A stretch of 13,117 nt of DNA from positions 1 to 13,117 of the forward strand of contig JAJOKM010000100.1 of NCBI GenBank assembly GCA_021129835.1, written 5' to 3'. Below the pieces are notes generated by a model. It made no database searches and was not told the DNA's origin. It saw only the letters and a program-made list of their open reading frames with translations. Position numbers and translations under genes: made by a program. This document shows positions 1-7,140 of the stretch, piece after piece; positions within the stretch are counted from its first letter, which is position 1, and every line of letters begins with the position of its first letter. Source of the DNA: Thermodesulfovibrionales bacterium. Lineage in GTDB: Bacteria > Nitrospirota > Thermodesulfovibrionia > Thermodesulfovibrionales > Dissulfurispiraceae.

Positions 1-5
1 TTTCG

Positions 6-11
6 TATAAT
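6..11 (+). promoter_or_regulatory. possible -10 box upstream of the DUF456 gene
   Basis: A perfect TATAAT hexamer lies at the left edge of the window, about 120 bases before the first + strand gene. The matching -35 box would fall outside the window, so it cannot be checked. If real, it would give a leader of about 110 nt containing the 60-78 hairpin. TATAAT also occurs by chance in AT-rich DNA. Confidence 0.25.
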
Positions 12-59
12 TTAGGAGAAATAGTGAAGATAATTATGATTCATAAAATCTCCCCTAAC

Positions 60-78
60 CCCTCTTTATCAAAGAGGG
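60..78. repeat. short perfect hairpin, REP-like repeat
   Basis: An 8-bp perfect inverted repeat (CCCTCTTT / AAAGAGGG) closes on a 3-nt loop. It is flanked by CTCCCC on the left and GGGAG on the right, allowing alternative pairings. An outer 8-bp inverted repeat (ATTATGAT at 33-40, ATCATAAT at 106-113) encloses it. Short CCCTCTTT-type palindromes of this kind are commonly dispersed in environmental bacterial genomes. There is no T-run after the stem, so a terminator role is less likely than a repeat remnant. Confidence 0.55.
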
Positions 79-128
79 AGATAAAGAAAATATACCTGAG
101 TAGTTATCATAATGCTTAATAGGTTTTA

Positions 129-608
129 ATGGACTGGTTGGGACTCACTGTTGCACTGATAATTATGTTCGTTGGGTTGATTGGGATGTTAATCCCTCTT
201 TTGCCTGGAGCTCCCTTGATCATACTGGGAATGGTTGTCTATGGACTATTTTATGAATTTGGTCTTTTCACATGGATCTTCTGGGTAGGGCAGGGATTAA
301 TGCTGGCATTGGTTTACGTGGTAGACTACATTGCTAGCGTATTGGGTGCACGATATTATGGTGTCTCTAGTGCAGCCATCTGGGGATGTATAATTGGTGG
401 CTTGGCAGGATTAGTTATATTAGGACCTATTGGTATCGTTTTAGGGCCTCTTTTTGGGGCAATAGTTGGCGAGTTAATTTCTGGTCGCCCACCAGCTTAT
501 GCAGTAAAGGCTGGTATTGGCGCCTTGTTCGGTTTAGCTGGTGGCGTAGCAGCCAAGATAATTATCGGGCTTGGCATGATTGCATGGTTTCTATGGGTAG
601 TGTTTTGA
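129..608 (+). CDS. DUF456 family small membrane protein
   Basis: This 159-residue protein is almost entirely hydrophobic, with about four membrane segments (roughly residues 5-40, 47-70, 78-115 and 128-158). It is rich in glycine, and the first segment carries a PLLPGAPLIILG motif. Length and this Pro/Gly-rich first hairpin fit the DUF456 family, whose function is unknown. It should sit in the cytoplasmic membrane. The ATG is preceded only by a weak AGG at 121-123. The PIN/TRAM gene begins 34 bases after its stop on the same strand, so co-transcription with the isoprenoid genes is likely. The family call is made from motif memory; that it is a membrane protein is much more certain. Confidence 0.7.
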   Translation: MDWLGLTVALIIMFVGLIGMLIPLLPGAPLIILGMVVYGLFYEFGLFTWIFWVGQGLMLALVYVVDYIASVLGARYYGVSSAAIWGCIIGGLAGLVILGPIGIVLGPLFGAIVGELISGRPPAYAVKAGIGALFGLAGGVAAKIIIGLGMIAWFLWVVF

Positions 609-642
609 TTGTAATCGACTGTTTTGAAAACGGGGTGGAAGA

Positions 643-1641
643 TTGTTAGGTGTTTTTGCAAGAATAGCCGTAGTTGCGATTTTTGTACTGGTAGGTTATT
701 TATACGGTCTGAGATATGATTTCATAGTCTGGGGGATAGTAGCAGGCATTCTTTTGGGGATGTTTTTTATCATTGCTGAGTTGGGGCTAAAAAAGATCTC
801 TGTCGGTTCTATTCTTGGAGGATTCTTAGGATTGGGCATCGGACTTGCTTTTGCCAATCTACTCTTATTTCCATTCCGTCATATCTTTATACAAGAAGGC
901 TGGGTATTACTTTCGTTTGTCTTGAATTTAACCCTCGGCTACGGAGGTCTCTTTGTCGGTATGCGCAAAGGCAGTAGTCTTACAATCACTGCAATAATGC
1001 GCCTATTTAAAGGACAGGAGGTAGAAGAGGATTTCAAGATTCTGGATACCAGTGTGATAATTGATGGCCGTGTCACCGATGTCATCAAGGCTGGATTTAT
1101 AAGTGGAACATTTATCATTCCTCAGTTTATACTCCGTGAACTCCAATATATAGCGGATTCCCCGGACCCATTAAGAAGAACAAAAGGGAGGAGGGGGCTT
1201 GACGTGATTCGCCAACTTCAAAAGATATCCAATATAAATGTCAAGATGGAAGATAAGGACTTTCCAAAAATAAAAGAGGTTGATGCAAAGCTTGTAGCCC
1301 TTGCAAGACTATTAAGCGCAAAAATAATTACCAATGATTTTAATTTGACGAAGGTAGCCCAATTACAAGAGGTGTTTGTGCTGAATATAAACGAGCTTGC
1401 TAATGTCCTTAAACCAGTGGTACTGCCAGGTGAGACCATCAACCTCTTCATCGTTAAAGAAGGAAAGGAGTATAGTCAGGGCGTTGCATATCTGGACGAT
1501 GGCACTATGGTCGTTATAGAGAATGCACGAAAACTCATAGGAAAAAATGTGGAGACAATTGTAACGAGTGTTTTGCAGACAACAGCAGGAAGAATGGTAT
1601 TTGCAAAACCAAAAGAAGATGAAATGGGTATTCTCGATTGA
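643..1641 (+). CDS. YacL-like membrane-anchored PIN/TRAM domain protein
   Basis: A 332-residue protein in three parts. Residues 1-105 form about four membrane helices. Residues 130-250 form a PIN domain starting with ILDTSVIIDGR. Residues 262-322 form a TRAM domain, a small beta-barrel that binds RNA. The PIN acidic residues are visible as D135, E166 (in LRELQYIAD), D214 and D232 (in TNDFN), so a metal-dependent ribonuclease site looks intact. This is the architecture of Bacillus YacL, which is also found next to ispD and ispF. The start is a TTG at 643 with a GGGGTGG ribosome-binding site at 632-638; no better start precedes the first helix. Its stop overlaps the ispD start by four bases (TTGA), so the two are translationally coupled. 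The physiological RNA target is not known. Confidence 0.85.
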   Translation: MLGVFARIAVVAIFVLVGYLYGLRYDFIVWGIVAGILLGMFFIIAELGLKKISVGSILGGFLGLGIGLAFANLLLFPFRHIFIQEGWVLLSFVLNLTLGYGGLFVGMRKGSSLTITAIMRLFKGQEVEEDFKILDTSVIIDGRVTDVIKAGFISGTFIIPQFILRELQYIADSPDPLRRTKGRRGLDVIRQLQKISNINVKMEDKDFPKIKEVDAKLVALARLLSAKIITNDFNLTKVAQLQEVFVLNINELANVLKPVVLPGETINLFIVKEGKEYSQGVAYLDDGTMVVIENARKLIGKNVETIVTSVLQTTAGRMVFAKPKEDEMGILD

Positions 1642-2351
1642 AAGGCAGAAAAGACAAAATCGTTGCTATTGTTCCTGCAGCAGGCCTTGGAAAGAGGTTT
1701 GGCTATGGTAAAAGCAAGACCTTTCACTCCCTTTTTGAAAAGCCCGTGATTATCTGGTCCCTTGAGGCACTACAGTCCGTCGAAGAAATTACCGAAATAG
1801 TTCTGGTATTAAAAGAGGAGGATTTAGTATCAGGGGGCAACCTAATAGAAAATTACAATATTACAAAAGTCAGCTATATTGTTCCTGGCGGCAAAGAAAG
1901 ACAAGATTCTGTCTGCAATGGCATTAAGATACTGGGCGATAAGACATCAGTAGCAGTAATACACGATGGAGCAAGACCACTGGTAGAGAAAGATCTAATC
2001 AGGAGAACTATAATGGAATTAAAGGGTTTTGACGGTGTTATTGCAGGTGTGCCTGCGAAAGACACTATTAAAGAGGGCAGGAGACAAGGGACAGAGATAG
2101 TCGTGAGTAAGACATTGAATCGCCATATCTTGTGGTCGATCCAGACACCGCAGGCATTTCATTTTCAGAAGATAAAGGATGCATATGAAAGGGCAGTTAC
2201 TGAAAAATATTACGCCACTGATGAAGCAGCTTTGATTGAGCGATATGGTGGTAAGGTCAAAGTTATAATGGGATCGTACAGGAACATCAAAATAACCACG
2301 GCAGAGGATATATATATTGCTGAAGCACTGCTGTCAACTCAAGCAATATGA
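1638..2351 (+). CDS. ispD: 2-C-methyl-D-erythritol 4-phosphate cytidylyltransferase
   Basis: IspD transfers CMP from CTP to 2-C-methyl-D-erythritol 4-phosphate, the third step of the non-mevalonate (MEP) isoprenoid pathway, in the cytosol. The 237-residue length is normal. The N-terminal nucleotide-binding loop reads IVPAAGLGKRFG with R20 and K27, the usual catalytic basic residues. Other family blocks are IHDGARPL (109-115), KDTIK (141-145), IQTPQAF (168-174), ATDEAALIE (193-201) and NIKITTAED (216-224). The TTG start at 1638 overlaps the previous stop (TTGA) and has no strong ribosome-binding site, which suggests coupled translation. An alternative internal start would remove the CTP-binding loop. 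ispF follows after 35 bases, so two enzymes of the same pathway are encoded together. Confidence 0.93.
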   Translation: MKGRKDKIVAIVPAAGLGKRFGYGKSKTFHSLFEKPVIIWSLEALQSVEEITEIVLVLKEEDLVSGGNLIENYNITKVSYIVPGGKERQDSVCNGIKILGDKTSVAVIHDGARPLVEKDLIRRTIMELKGFDGVIAGVPAKDTIKEGRRQGTEIVVSKTLNRHILWSIQTPQAFHFQKIKDAYERAVTEKYYATDEAALIERYGGKVKVIMGSYRNIKITTAEDIYIAEALLSTQAI

Positions 2352-2386
2352 ATTTATCCACTCAAAATAATAAAGGGTAACACGAG

Positions 2387-2863
2387 ATGAATTTCCGTAT
2401 AGGTATTGGCTACGACTCGCACAGGCTTGCTGAAGGCAGAATGCTCGTCCTTGGAGGAGTAAACATCCCTTTTGAAAAAGGACTCCTTGGGCATTCAGAT
2501 GGAGATGTCCTCTGTCATGCAATTGTTGATGCCATCATAGGTGCAATGGGGGTGGGCGATATTGGAAGGCATTTTCCTGATACTGACACTAAATGGAAAG
2601 ATTACTCGAGCATTAGGTTATTAAGGCATGTTGTTGAGCTTGTCCATTCAGAAGGACTTAAAATTGTCTGGATTGATTCTGTTATCATGGCCGAAAGGCC
2701 GAAACTTGCATCTCACATAAGCCTTATGAAGGATACTATCTCGCAGGCGGGGATTCTGCCCGCTACAATAAATATTAAGGCAAAGACAAACGAGGGCATG
2801 GGATTCATTGGGTGTGGCGAGGGTATCGCAGCACAAGCGGTATGCCTCTTGATGCAGGCTTAA
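2387..2863 (+). CDS. ispF: 2-C-methyl-D-erythritol 2,4-cyclodiphosphate synthase
   Basis: IspF cyclises CDP-methylerythritol 2-phosphate to the 2,4-cyclodiphosphate with release of CMP, two steps after IspD in the MEP pathway. It is normally a homotrimer with a divalent metal site. At 158 residues it is full length. The metal ligands D10 and H12 (GYDSHRL) and H44 (VLCHAI) are present, as are the conserved LGHSDGD (34-40), IGRHFPDTD (59-67) and KAKTNEGMGFIG (131-142) blocks; the last binds the CDP part. The ATG has an AAAGGG ribosome-binding site at 2372-2377. It is the last protein gene of the + strand group before the 5S rRNA. Confidence 0.95.
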   Translation: MNFRIGIGYDSHRLAEGRMLVLGGVNIPFEKGLLGHSDGDVLCHAIVDAIIGAMGVGDIGRHFPDTDTKWKDYSSIRLLRHVVELVHSEGLKIVWIDSVIMAERPKLASHISLMKDTISQAGILPATINIKAKTNEGMGFIGCGEGIAAQAVCLLMQA

Positions 2864-2933
2864 AAATCGGAGGGGAAATATTTTTGTTGCTTTTTTGGTA
2901 TTGTTTATGTTATCCTTCTTTTAGAAAGTGAGT

Positions 2934-3051
<118 letters not shown>

Positions 3052-3060
3052 TAGAAAATG

Positions 3061-3101
3061 AAAGTCAAAGAGCCCAGTGAAAAGCTGGGCTCTTTGACTT
3101 T
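3061..3101. terminator. 17-bp perfect hairpin, probably a bidirectional terminator
   Basis: The arms at 3061-3077 and 3085-3101 are perfect complements (AAAGTCAAAGAGCCCAG and its reverse complement) with a 7-nt loop. It sits between the 5S rRNA on the + strand and the end of panC on the - strand, two transcription units that converge here. The arms end in AAA and TTT, but T-runs beyond the stem are weak. Its position and great stability favour termination in both directions. Confidence 0.8.
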
Positions 3102-3149
3102 ATATATTGTGTTTCTATGAAAAAAAAGGGGTAGGCGCTCAAATAGTTA

Positions 3150-3998
3150 TTATAGTGTAACGATCATATTATCAATTAACCTTATATCTCCAATTCTTAC
3201 CGATGTTGCGAGAAGATTCTCTTTTTCGAGTTCAAATATTTCATCCAGTGTATCGGGACTGTAGATACCGGCGTATTGGATCTCTGAAATAAGTGGTTCG
3301 GCCTTCAGCATATTATTCATCTCTTTTTTGGCAACTATCAAATTTGAGTCGCCTGCTTTTATCGCCTGCGATATAGAGAGAAGCGTCCTGTATAGCACAG
3401 TAGCTGCCCTCCTTTGTTGTGCGTTTAAGTAACTATTCCGCGAGCTTATTGCGAGTCCATCCTTCTCTCTGACAGTCGGACATACTGTCAGTTTTACATT
3501 AATATTTAAATCTTTTATCAGCCTGCTAATAATCATGCCTTGCTGAAAATCCTTCTGCCCAAAATACGCTCTGGCTGGCATTAAAATATTAAAAAACTTA
3601 CAGATAATAGTTGCAACGCCTGTAAAATGTCCTCTCCTGAATGCACCGCACAACTTATCCGATAATCCGGCTACATTTACATAAGTAGCGAAAGTATCAC
3701 TGTAGATGGACTTAGCATCTGGTATAAATAAAATATCAACGCCCTCTCTCTGCGATCTTTCTATGTCGGCCTCTATCGTTCGCGGATATTTATCGAAATC
3801 CTCGCTCGGTCCAAATTGAGCGGGATTTACAAATATACTGACAACTGTAACACCATTTTCGCTCTTTGCCTTCCTGACAAGGCTCATATGCCCCTCGTGC
3901 AGAGCCCCCATTGTAGGAACAAAGCCGATTGTCGTACCTTCAAATAGATGTATCTTTGAGACTTCATGCATTATTTCAGGCGATCTTATTATCTTCAT
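3150..3998 (-). CDS. panC: pantothenate synthetase (pantoate--beta-alanine ligase)
   Basis: PanC condenses pantoate and beta-alanine with ATP, through a pantoyl-adenylate, to make pantothenate, the precursor of coenzyme A. The ATP site motifs of this cytidylyltransferase-like enzyme are complete: VPTMGALHEGH (residues 27-37, the HIGH-type motif), FVNPAQFGPSEDF (56-68), GQKD (147-150) and AISSRNSYL (183-191, the KMSKS-like region). From the ATG at 3998 it has 282 residues, matching the usual 280-285, with the motifs at the usual distance from the start. An in-frame ATG at 4022 would add eight residues (MRQSISLS) but has no ribosome-binding site; neither start has a strong one. It lies 147 or 171 bases after atpC, depending on the start, in the same direction. 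Whether the atp promoter drives it is unclear because a repeat lies in between. Confidence 0.93.
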   Translation of the reverse strand: MKIIRSPEIMHEVSKIHLFEGTTIGFVPTMGALHEGHMSLVRKAKSENGVTVVSIFVNPAQFGPSEDFDKYPRTIEADIERSQREGVDILFIPDAKSIYSDTFATYVNVAGLSDKLCGAFRRGHFTGVATIICKFFNILMPARAYFGQKDFQQGMIISRLIKDLNINVKLTVCPTVREKDGLAISSRNSYLNAQQRRAATVLYRTLLSISQAIKAGDSNLIVAKKEMNNMLKAEPLISEIQYAGIYSPDTLDEIFELEKENLLATSVRIGDIRLIDNMIVTL

Positions 3999-4060
3999 AC
4001 TAAGCGATATACTCTGTCTCATCTGGAGGTAAAGACCAATGGAGGGTAAAGGTGAGAGTT

Positions 4061-4154
4061 GTAACTGCTCAGGTATTCAGGATTCAGTAATAGCGAACTT
4101 CCTCATCAGCATTCTGAATACTGAGTTCTGTATTCAGACTACGTGAGTAGTTAC
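4061..4154. repeat. 94-bp imperfect foldback repeat between atpC and panC
   Basis: The ends are an 11-bp inverted repeat with one G-T wobble (GTAACTGCTCA at 4061-4071, TGAGTAGTTAC at 4144-4154). Inside, CTCAGGTATTCAG (4068-4080) pairs with CTGAATACTGAG (4114-4125) with one bulge, and another TATTCAG lies at 4131-4137. These nested, partly alternative pairings are typical of a small non-autonomous element (MITE or REP-like). It could also attenuate transcription from atp into panC. A related end motif occurs at 94-106. Confidence 0.6.
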
Positions 4155-4169
4155 GAAATATTAGCATAT

Positions 4170-4592
4170 TCATCGTGGCGCCATTTTTTCTGCTGCCTGA
4201 ATCCTCATAGTTGCCCTTTTGATCGATGCATCCGCCCTCGCAAAATCAATCTTTTCGCCCTGTTTGAGCATTTCTTCTGCGCGCCTTCGGGACTCACCTG
4301 CCCTTTCGACATCGATATCTTCGGCCTGTTCAGCACTATCAGCAAGGATTATCGCTCTGTCACCAGATATCTCCAGATAGCCAGAGTTAACAAATATATA
4401 TCTCGTCTCTTTGTCACTTCGGTATGCGAGTATTCCTATCTGTAAGGCCGTAATAAAAGATGCATGCCCAGGCAACAAACCAACTTCTCCTTCAACACCC
4501 ACTGCAATAATCTCACTTACGCCCTTGTTAAACACAACGCCATGTGGCGTAATAATCTCTAGCTTTATCGTACTCTCTGTTTGTGTCCCCAC
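4170..4592 (-). CDS. atpC: F1Fo ATP synthase subunit epsilon
   Basis: Epsilon is the small rotor subunit of F1 that couples gamma to the c-ring and can inhibit ATP hydrolysis. The 140-residue protein has the usual N-terminal beta-sandwich (about 1-88, with GEVGLLPGHASF at 35-46) and a charged C-terminal helical hairpin (about 90-137). The start is a GTG at 4592, only two bases after the atpD stop, with GGAG ending nine bases upstream inside the end of atpD. It is therefore translationally linked to beta. It is the last atp gene, and the 147-171-base gap before panC marks the end of the ATP synthase block. Confidence 0.93.
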   Translation of the reverse strand: MGTQTESTIKLEIITPHGVVFNKGVSEIIAVGVEGEVGLLPGHASFITALQIGILAYRSDKETRYIFVNSGYLEISGDRAIILADSAEQAEDIDVERAGESRRRAEEMLKQGEKIDFARADASIKRATMRIQAAEKMAPR

Positions 4593-4594
4593 TG

Positions 4595-6010
4595 TTACTT
4601 GCTCCAGCCCAGTTTTACAGCCTTTTCTTCTGCCTCTTCAATTGCCCCTACCATGTAGAAGGCTTGCTCGGGCATATCATCATACTGCCCATCTGCTATT
4701 TCGCTGAATCCTTTTATTGTGTCTTCGAGTTTTACATACTTGCCAGGTATCCCTGTGAATGTTTCTGCTACATGGAATGGTTGACTCAGAAATCTCTGTA
4801 TCCTCCTTGCCCTCGAAACTATGAGCTTATCATCTTCCGATAGCTCTTCCATTCCGAGTATTGCGATGATATCATGGAGTTCTTTATACCTCTGAAGGAC
4901 TGTCTGCACCCTTCTTGCTACTGCGTAGTGCTCCTCGCCAACAATACTTGGAGCAAGGGCGCGGGACGTTGAATCCAATGGATCAACTGCAGGATAGATA
5001 CCGAGTTCTGCAATCTGCCTCGAAAGAACGACCGTACCGTCGAGGTGAGTAAAGGCGGTAGCAACGGCAGGATCTGTTAGGTCATCAGCAGGCACATATA
5101 TTGCCTGCATCGAGGTGATAGCCCCTTTCTTTGTCGTCGTAATCCTCTCTTGGAGGATACCCATATCGGTGCCAAGATTCGGCTGATAACCAACTGCCGA
5201 AGGCATCCTGCCCAAGAGCGCAGAGACTTCAGCGCCTGCAAGTGTATATCTAAACATATTATCTATAAATACCAAGACATCCTGCCCTTGATCTCTGAAA
5301 TACTCGGCTGCGGTGAGAGCAGTCAAAGCAACCCTTAACCTTGCACCAGGAGGCTCATTCATCTGCCCGTATACCAAGGCAACATTGCTAAGAACCCCTG
5401 ATTCCTTCATCTCGAGGTAGAGGTCATTCCCCTCCCTCGTCCTCTCACCAACGCCTGCAAAAACAGAAACACCGCCGTGTTTCATGGCGATGTTATGAAT
5501 CATCTCCATAATAATAACTGTCTTGCCAACGCCTGCACCGCCAAACATCCCCATCTTTCCTCCCTTAATAAACGGAACGAGCAGGTCAAAAACCTTAACG
5601 CCTGTCTCGAAGACCTCTGACACCGGTTCTTGCTCAGCAAAATCGGGTGCTGTTCTGTGGATAGGCCATCTGTCTTCAGACTGGATTGGACCAAGCTTAT
5701 CATAAGGTTCGCCAATAACATTCATAATCCTTCCAAGGACTGCAGTACCAACAGGGATTGCTATTGGCCTTCCTGTATCGATAACCTTCATCCCCCTTAC
5801 AACACCATCAGTGCTCTGCATGGCAATAGTCCTCACCCTGTTTTCACCAAGATGGGTCGTAACTTCAAGAGTGATATCGATTGCAGGGATGCCTTTTTCA
5901 GGGTCGCCTGGAGACTCTATTTTCAGCCCATTGAATATTGCAGGAAGCCCTTTTTCAAATTCTACATCGACAACTGCACTAATAACCTGAGATACCTTTC
6001 CTTGATTCAT
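4595..6010 (-). CDS. atpD: F1Fo ATP synthase subunit beta (catalytic)
   Basis: Beta carries the catalytic sites of F1 that make ATP from ADP and phosphate. It has 471 residues, as usual. The Walker A loop GGAGVGKT is at 157-164, the catalytic glutamate at E189 in GVGERTREGNDLY, Walker B VLVFIDN at 245-251 and a DELSEED-type loop (EELSEDD) at 388-394. The segment FRYTLAGAEVSALLGR differs slightly from the common FRFTQAGSEVSALLGR, and QPNLGTDMG from QPTLATEMG; both are likely lineage variants. The ATG has GGAGG ten bases upstream. A 171-base spacer separates it from atpG, longer than the other gaps in the operon and holding only a 34-codon open frame of doubtful meaning. Confidence 0.97.
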   Translation of the reverse strand: MNQGKVSQVISAVVDVEFEKGLPAIFNGLKIESPGDPEKGIPAIDITLEVTTHLGENRVRTIAMQSTDGVVRGMKVIDTGRPIAIPVGTAVLGRIMNVIGEPYDKLGPIQSEDRWPIHRTAPDFAEQEPVSEVFETGVKVFDLLVPFIKGGKMGMFGGAGVGKTVIIMEMIHNIAMKHGGVSVFAGVGERTREGNDLYLEMKESGVLSNVALVYGQMNEPPGARLRVALTALTAAEYFRDQGQDVLVFIDNMFRYTLAGAEVSALLGRMPSAVGYQPNLGTDMGILQERITTTKKGAITSMQAIYVPADDLTDPAVATAFTHLDGTVVLSRQIAELGIYPAVDPLDSTSRALAPSIVGEEHYAVARRVQTVLQRYKELHDIIAILGMEELSEDDKLIVSRARRIQRFLSQPFHVAETFTGIPGKYVKLEDTIKGFSEIADGQYDDMPEQAFYMVGAIEEAEEKAVKLGWSK

Positions 6011-6181
6011 AACTAAACAACCTCCTCTGTCTTTTTACCCACTAAATCGAGCGATTTTACACTCAAAGCATCATTCTCTTGGGACAGGAATAAAGAACCA
6101 CAACTTCATCATATATGCAATCATCTACTCTTAATGTCTTAATAGGAAAGCCCCTTTCAAAAATCACTTAATTCGTAATTA

Positions 6182-7051
6182 CTACCTTATTGCTTCAACG
6201 CCGCCTACGATATCCATTAATTCGGCAGTGATGGAGGCCTGTCTCGCCTTGTTGTATTGCAACGTCAGATGATCTATCATATCGCCTGCAGCCTTTGTGG
6301 CATTCTCCATCGCAGTCATTCTCGCTGCCTCCTCGGATGCCTGTGACTCCAGTAGCGAGCTAAAGACCTGTATCTCGATATTTTTAGGAAGTAATCTATT
6401 AAATATTTCCTGCTGAGAAGGCTCATATAGAAACTCCGCCCCTTCTTGCCTTGCTTCGGCCCCTTCGGATACTATAGGTGCGAGAGGCAGCAGAGGAACA
6501 GCAACAACCTTCTGCGCAATAGCTGATCTAAACTCATTATATAAAAGTATTACTTCATCAAAGGTCTCATTTAGATAGTTTTCGCCAATATCCATCGCAA
6601 TCGCTTGGGCATTCGTGTATGTTACCCTCCCTGACAATCCAACCCATGATCGCCTTAAATGACCGCCCCTTCTTATAAACAGGTCTACGCCCCTTTTGCC
6701 AGTCATGCTGACGCTAACTTCTAACCCTTCACCCCGTTTCTCCTTTATAAGTCTTGGTAATGCCTTCATAACATTGGAAGTAAATGCCCCGCATAATCCC
6801 CTATCGCCTGTGAGAGCCACTATCTCGACCTTCTTTCGAGGCCGCACTTCAAGGAGGGGATGCACCGCATCGACGTTCTTGACAAGGTCTAAAAGAACAG
6901 AATTCATCCTTTCTGCGTAATACCTTAGCGCGAGCATCTTATTTTGTATCTTCCTGAACTTGACAGCGGCAATCATCTTCATCGCCTTTGTAATCTGCCT
7001 TGTGCTCTTAACAGAACCTATTCTTTTTCTTATTTCTTTTAGTGCAGGCAT
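6182..7051 (-). CDS. atpG: F1Fo ATP synthase subunit gamma
   Basis: Gamma is the central shaft of F1 that rotates inside the alpha3beta3 hexamer. The 289-residue protein shows both ends that form the coiled-coil shaft: the N-terminus (LKEIRKRIGSVKSTRQITKA, residues 4-23) and the C-terminal signature 240-289 (EAARMTAMENATKAAG, then YNKARQASITAEL). The conserved TGDRGLCGAF block is at 81-90. The ATG has a GGAGAGAG ribosome-binding site directly upstream. An 89-base gap separates it from atpA; no strong signal is visible there. Length and motifs are normal. Confidence 0.95.
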   Translation of the reverse strand: MPALKEIRKRIGSVKSTRQITKAMKMIAAVKFRKIQNKMLALRYYAERMNSVLLDLVKNVDAVHPLLEVRPRKKVEIVALTGDRGLCGAFTSNVMKALPRLIKEKRGEGLEVSVSMTGKRGVDLFIRRGGHLRRSWVGLSGRVTYTNAQAIAMDIGENYLNETFDEVILLYNEFRSAIAQKVVAVPLLPLAPIVSEGAEARQEGAEFLYEPSQQEIFNRLLPKNIEIQVFSSLLESQASEEAARMTAMENATKAAGDMIDHLTLQYNKARQASITAELMDIVGGVEAIR

Positions 7052-7140
7052 TCACTCTCTCCTTATCGAATACCGCAAATATACATATAGTAACACAGAA
7101 ACTTGAATCGCGCCCTTATTATTTTCGCTTCACCTATTTG

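Noticed and set aside
4061..4154. CRISPR-like repeats from the recurring ATTCAG words
   Set aside because: The words are short, irregularly spaced and inverted; there is no repeat-spacer periodicity.
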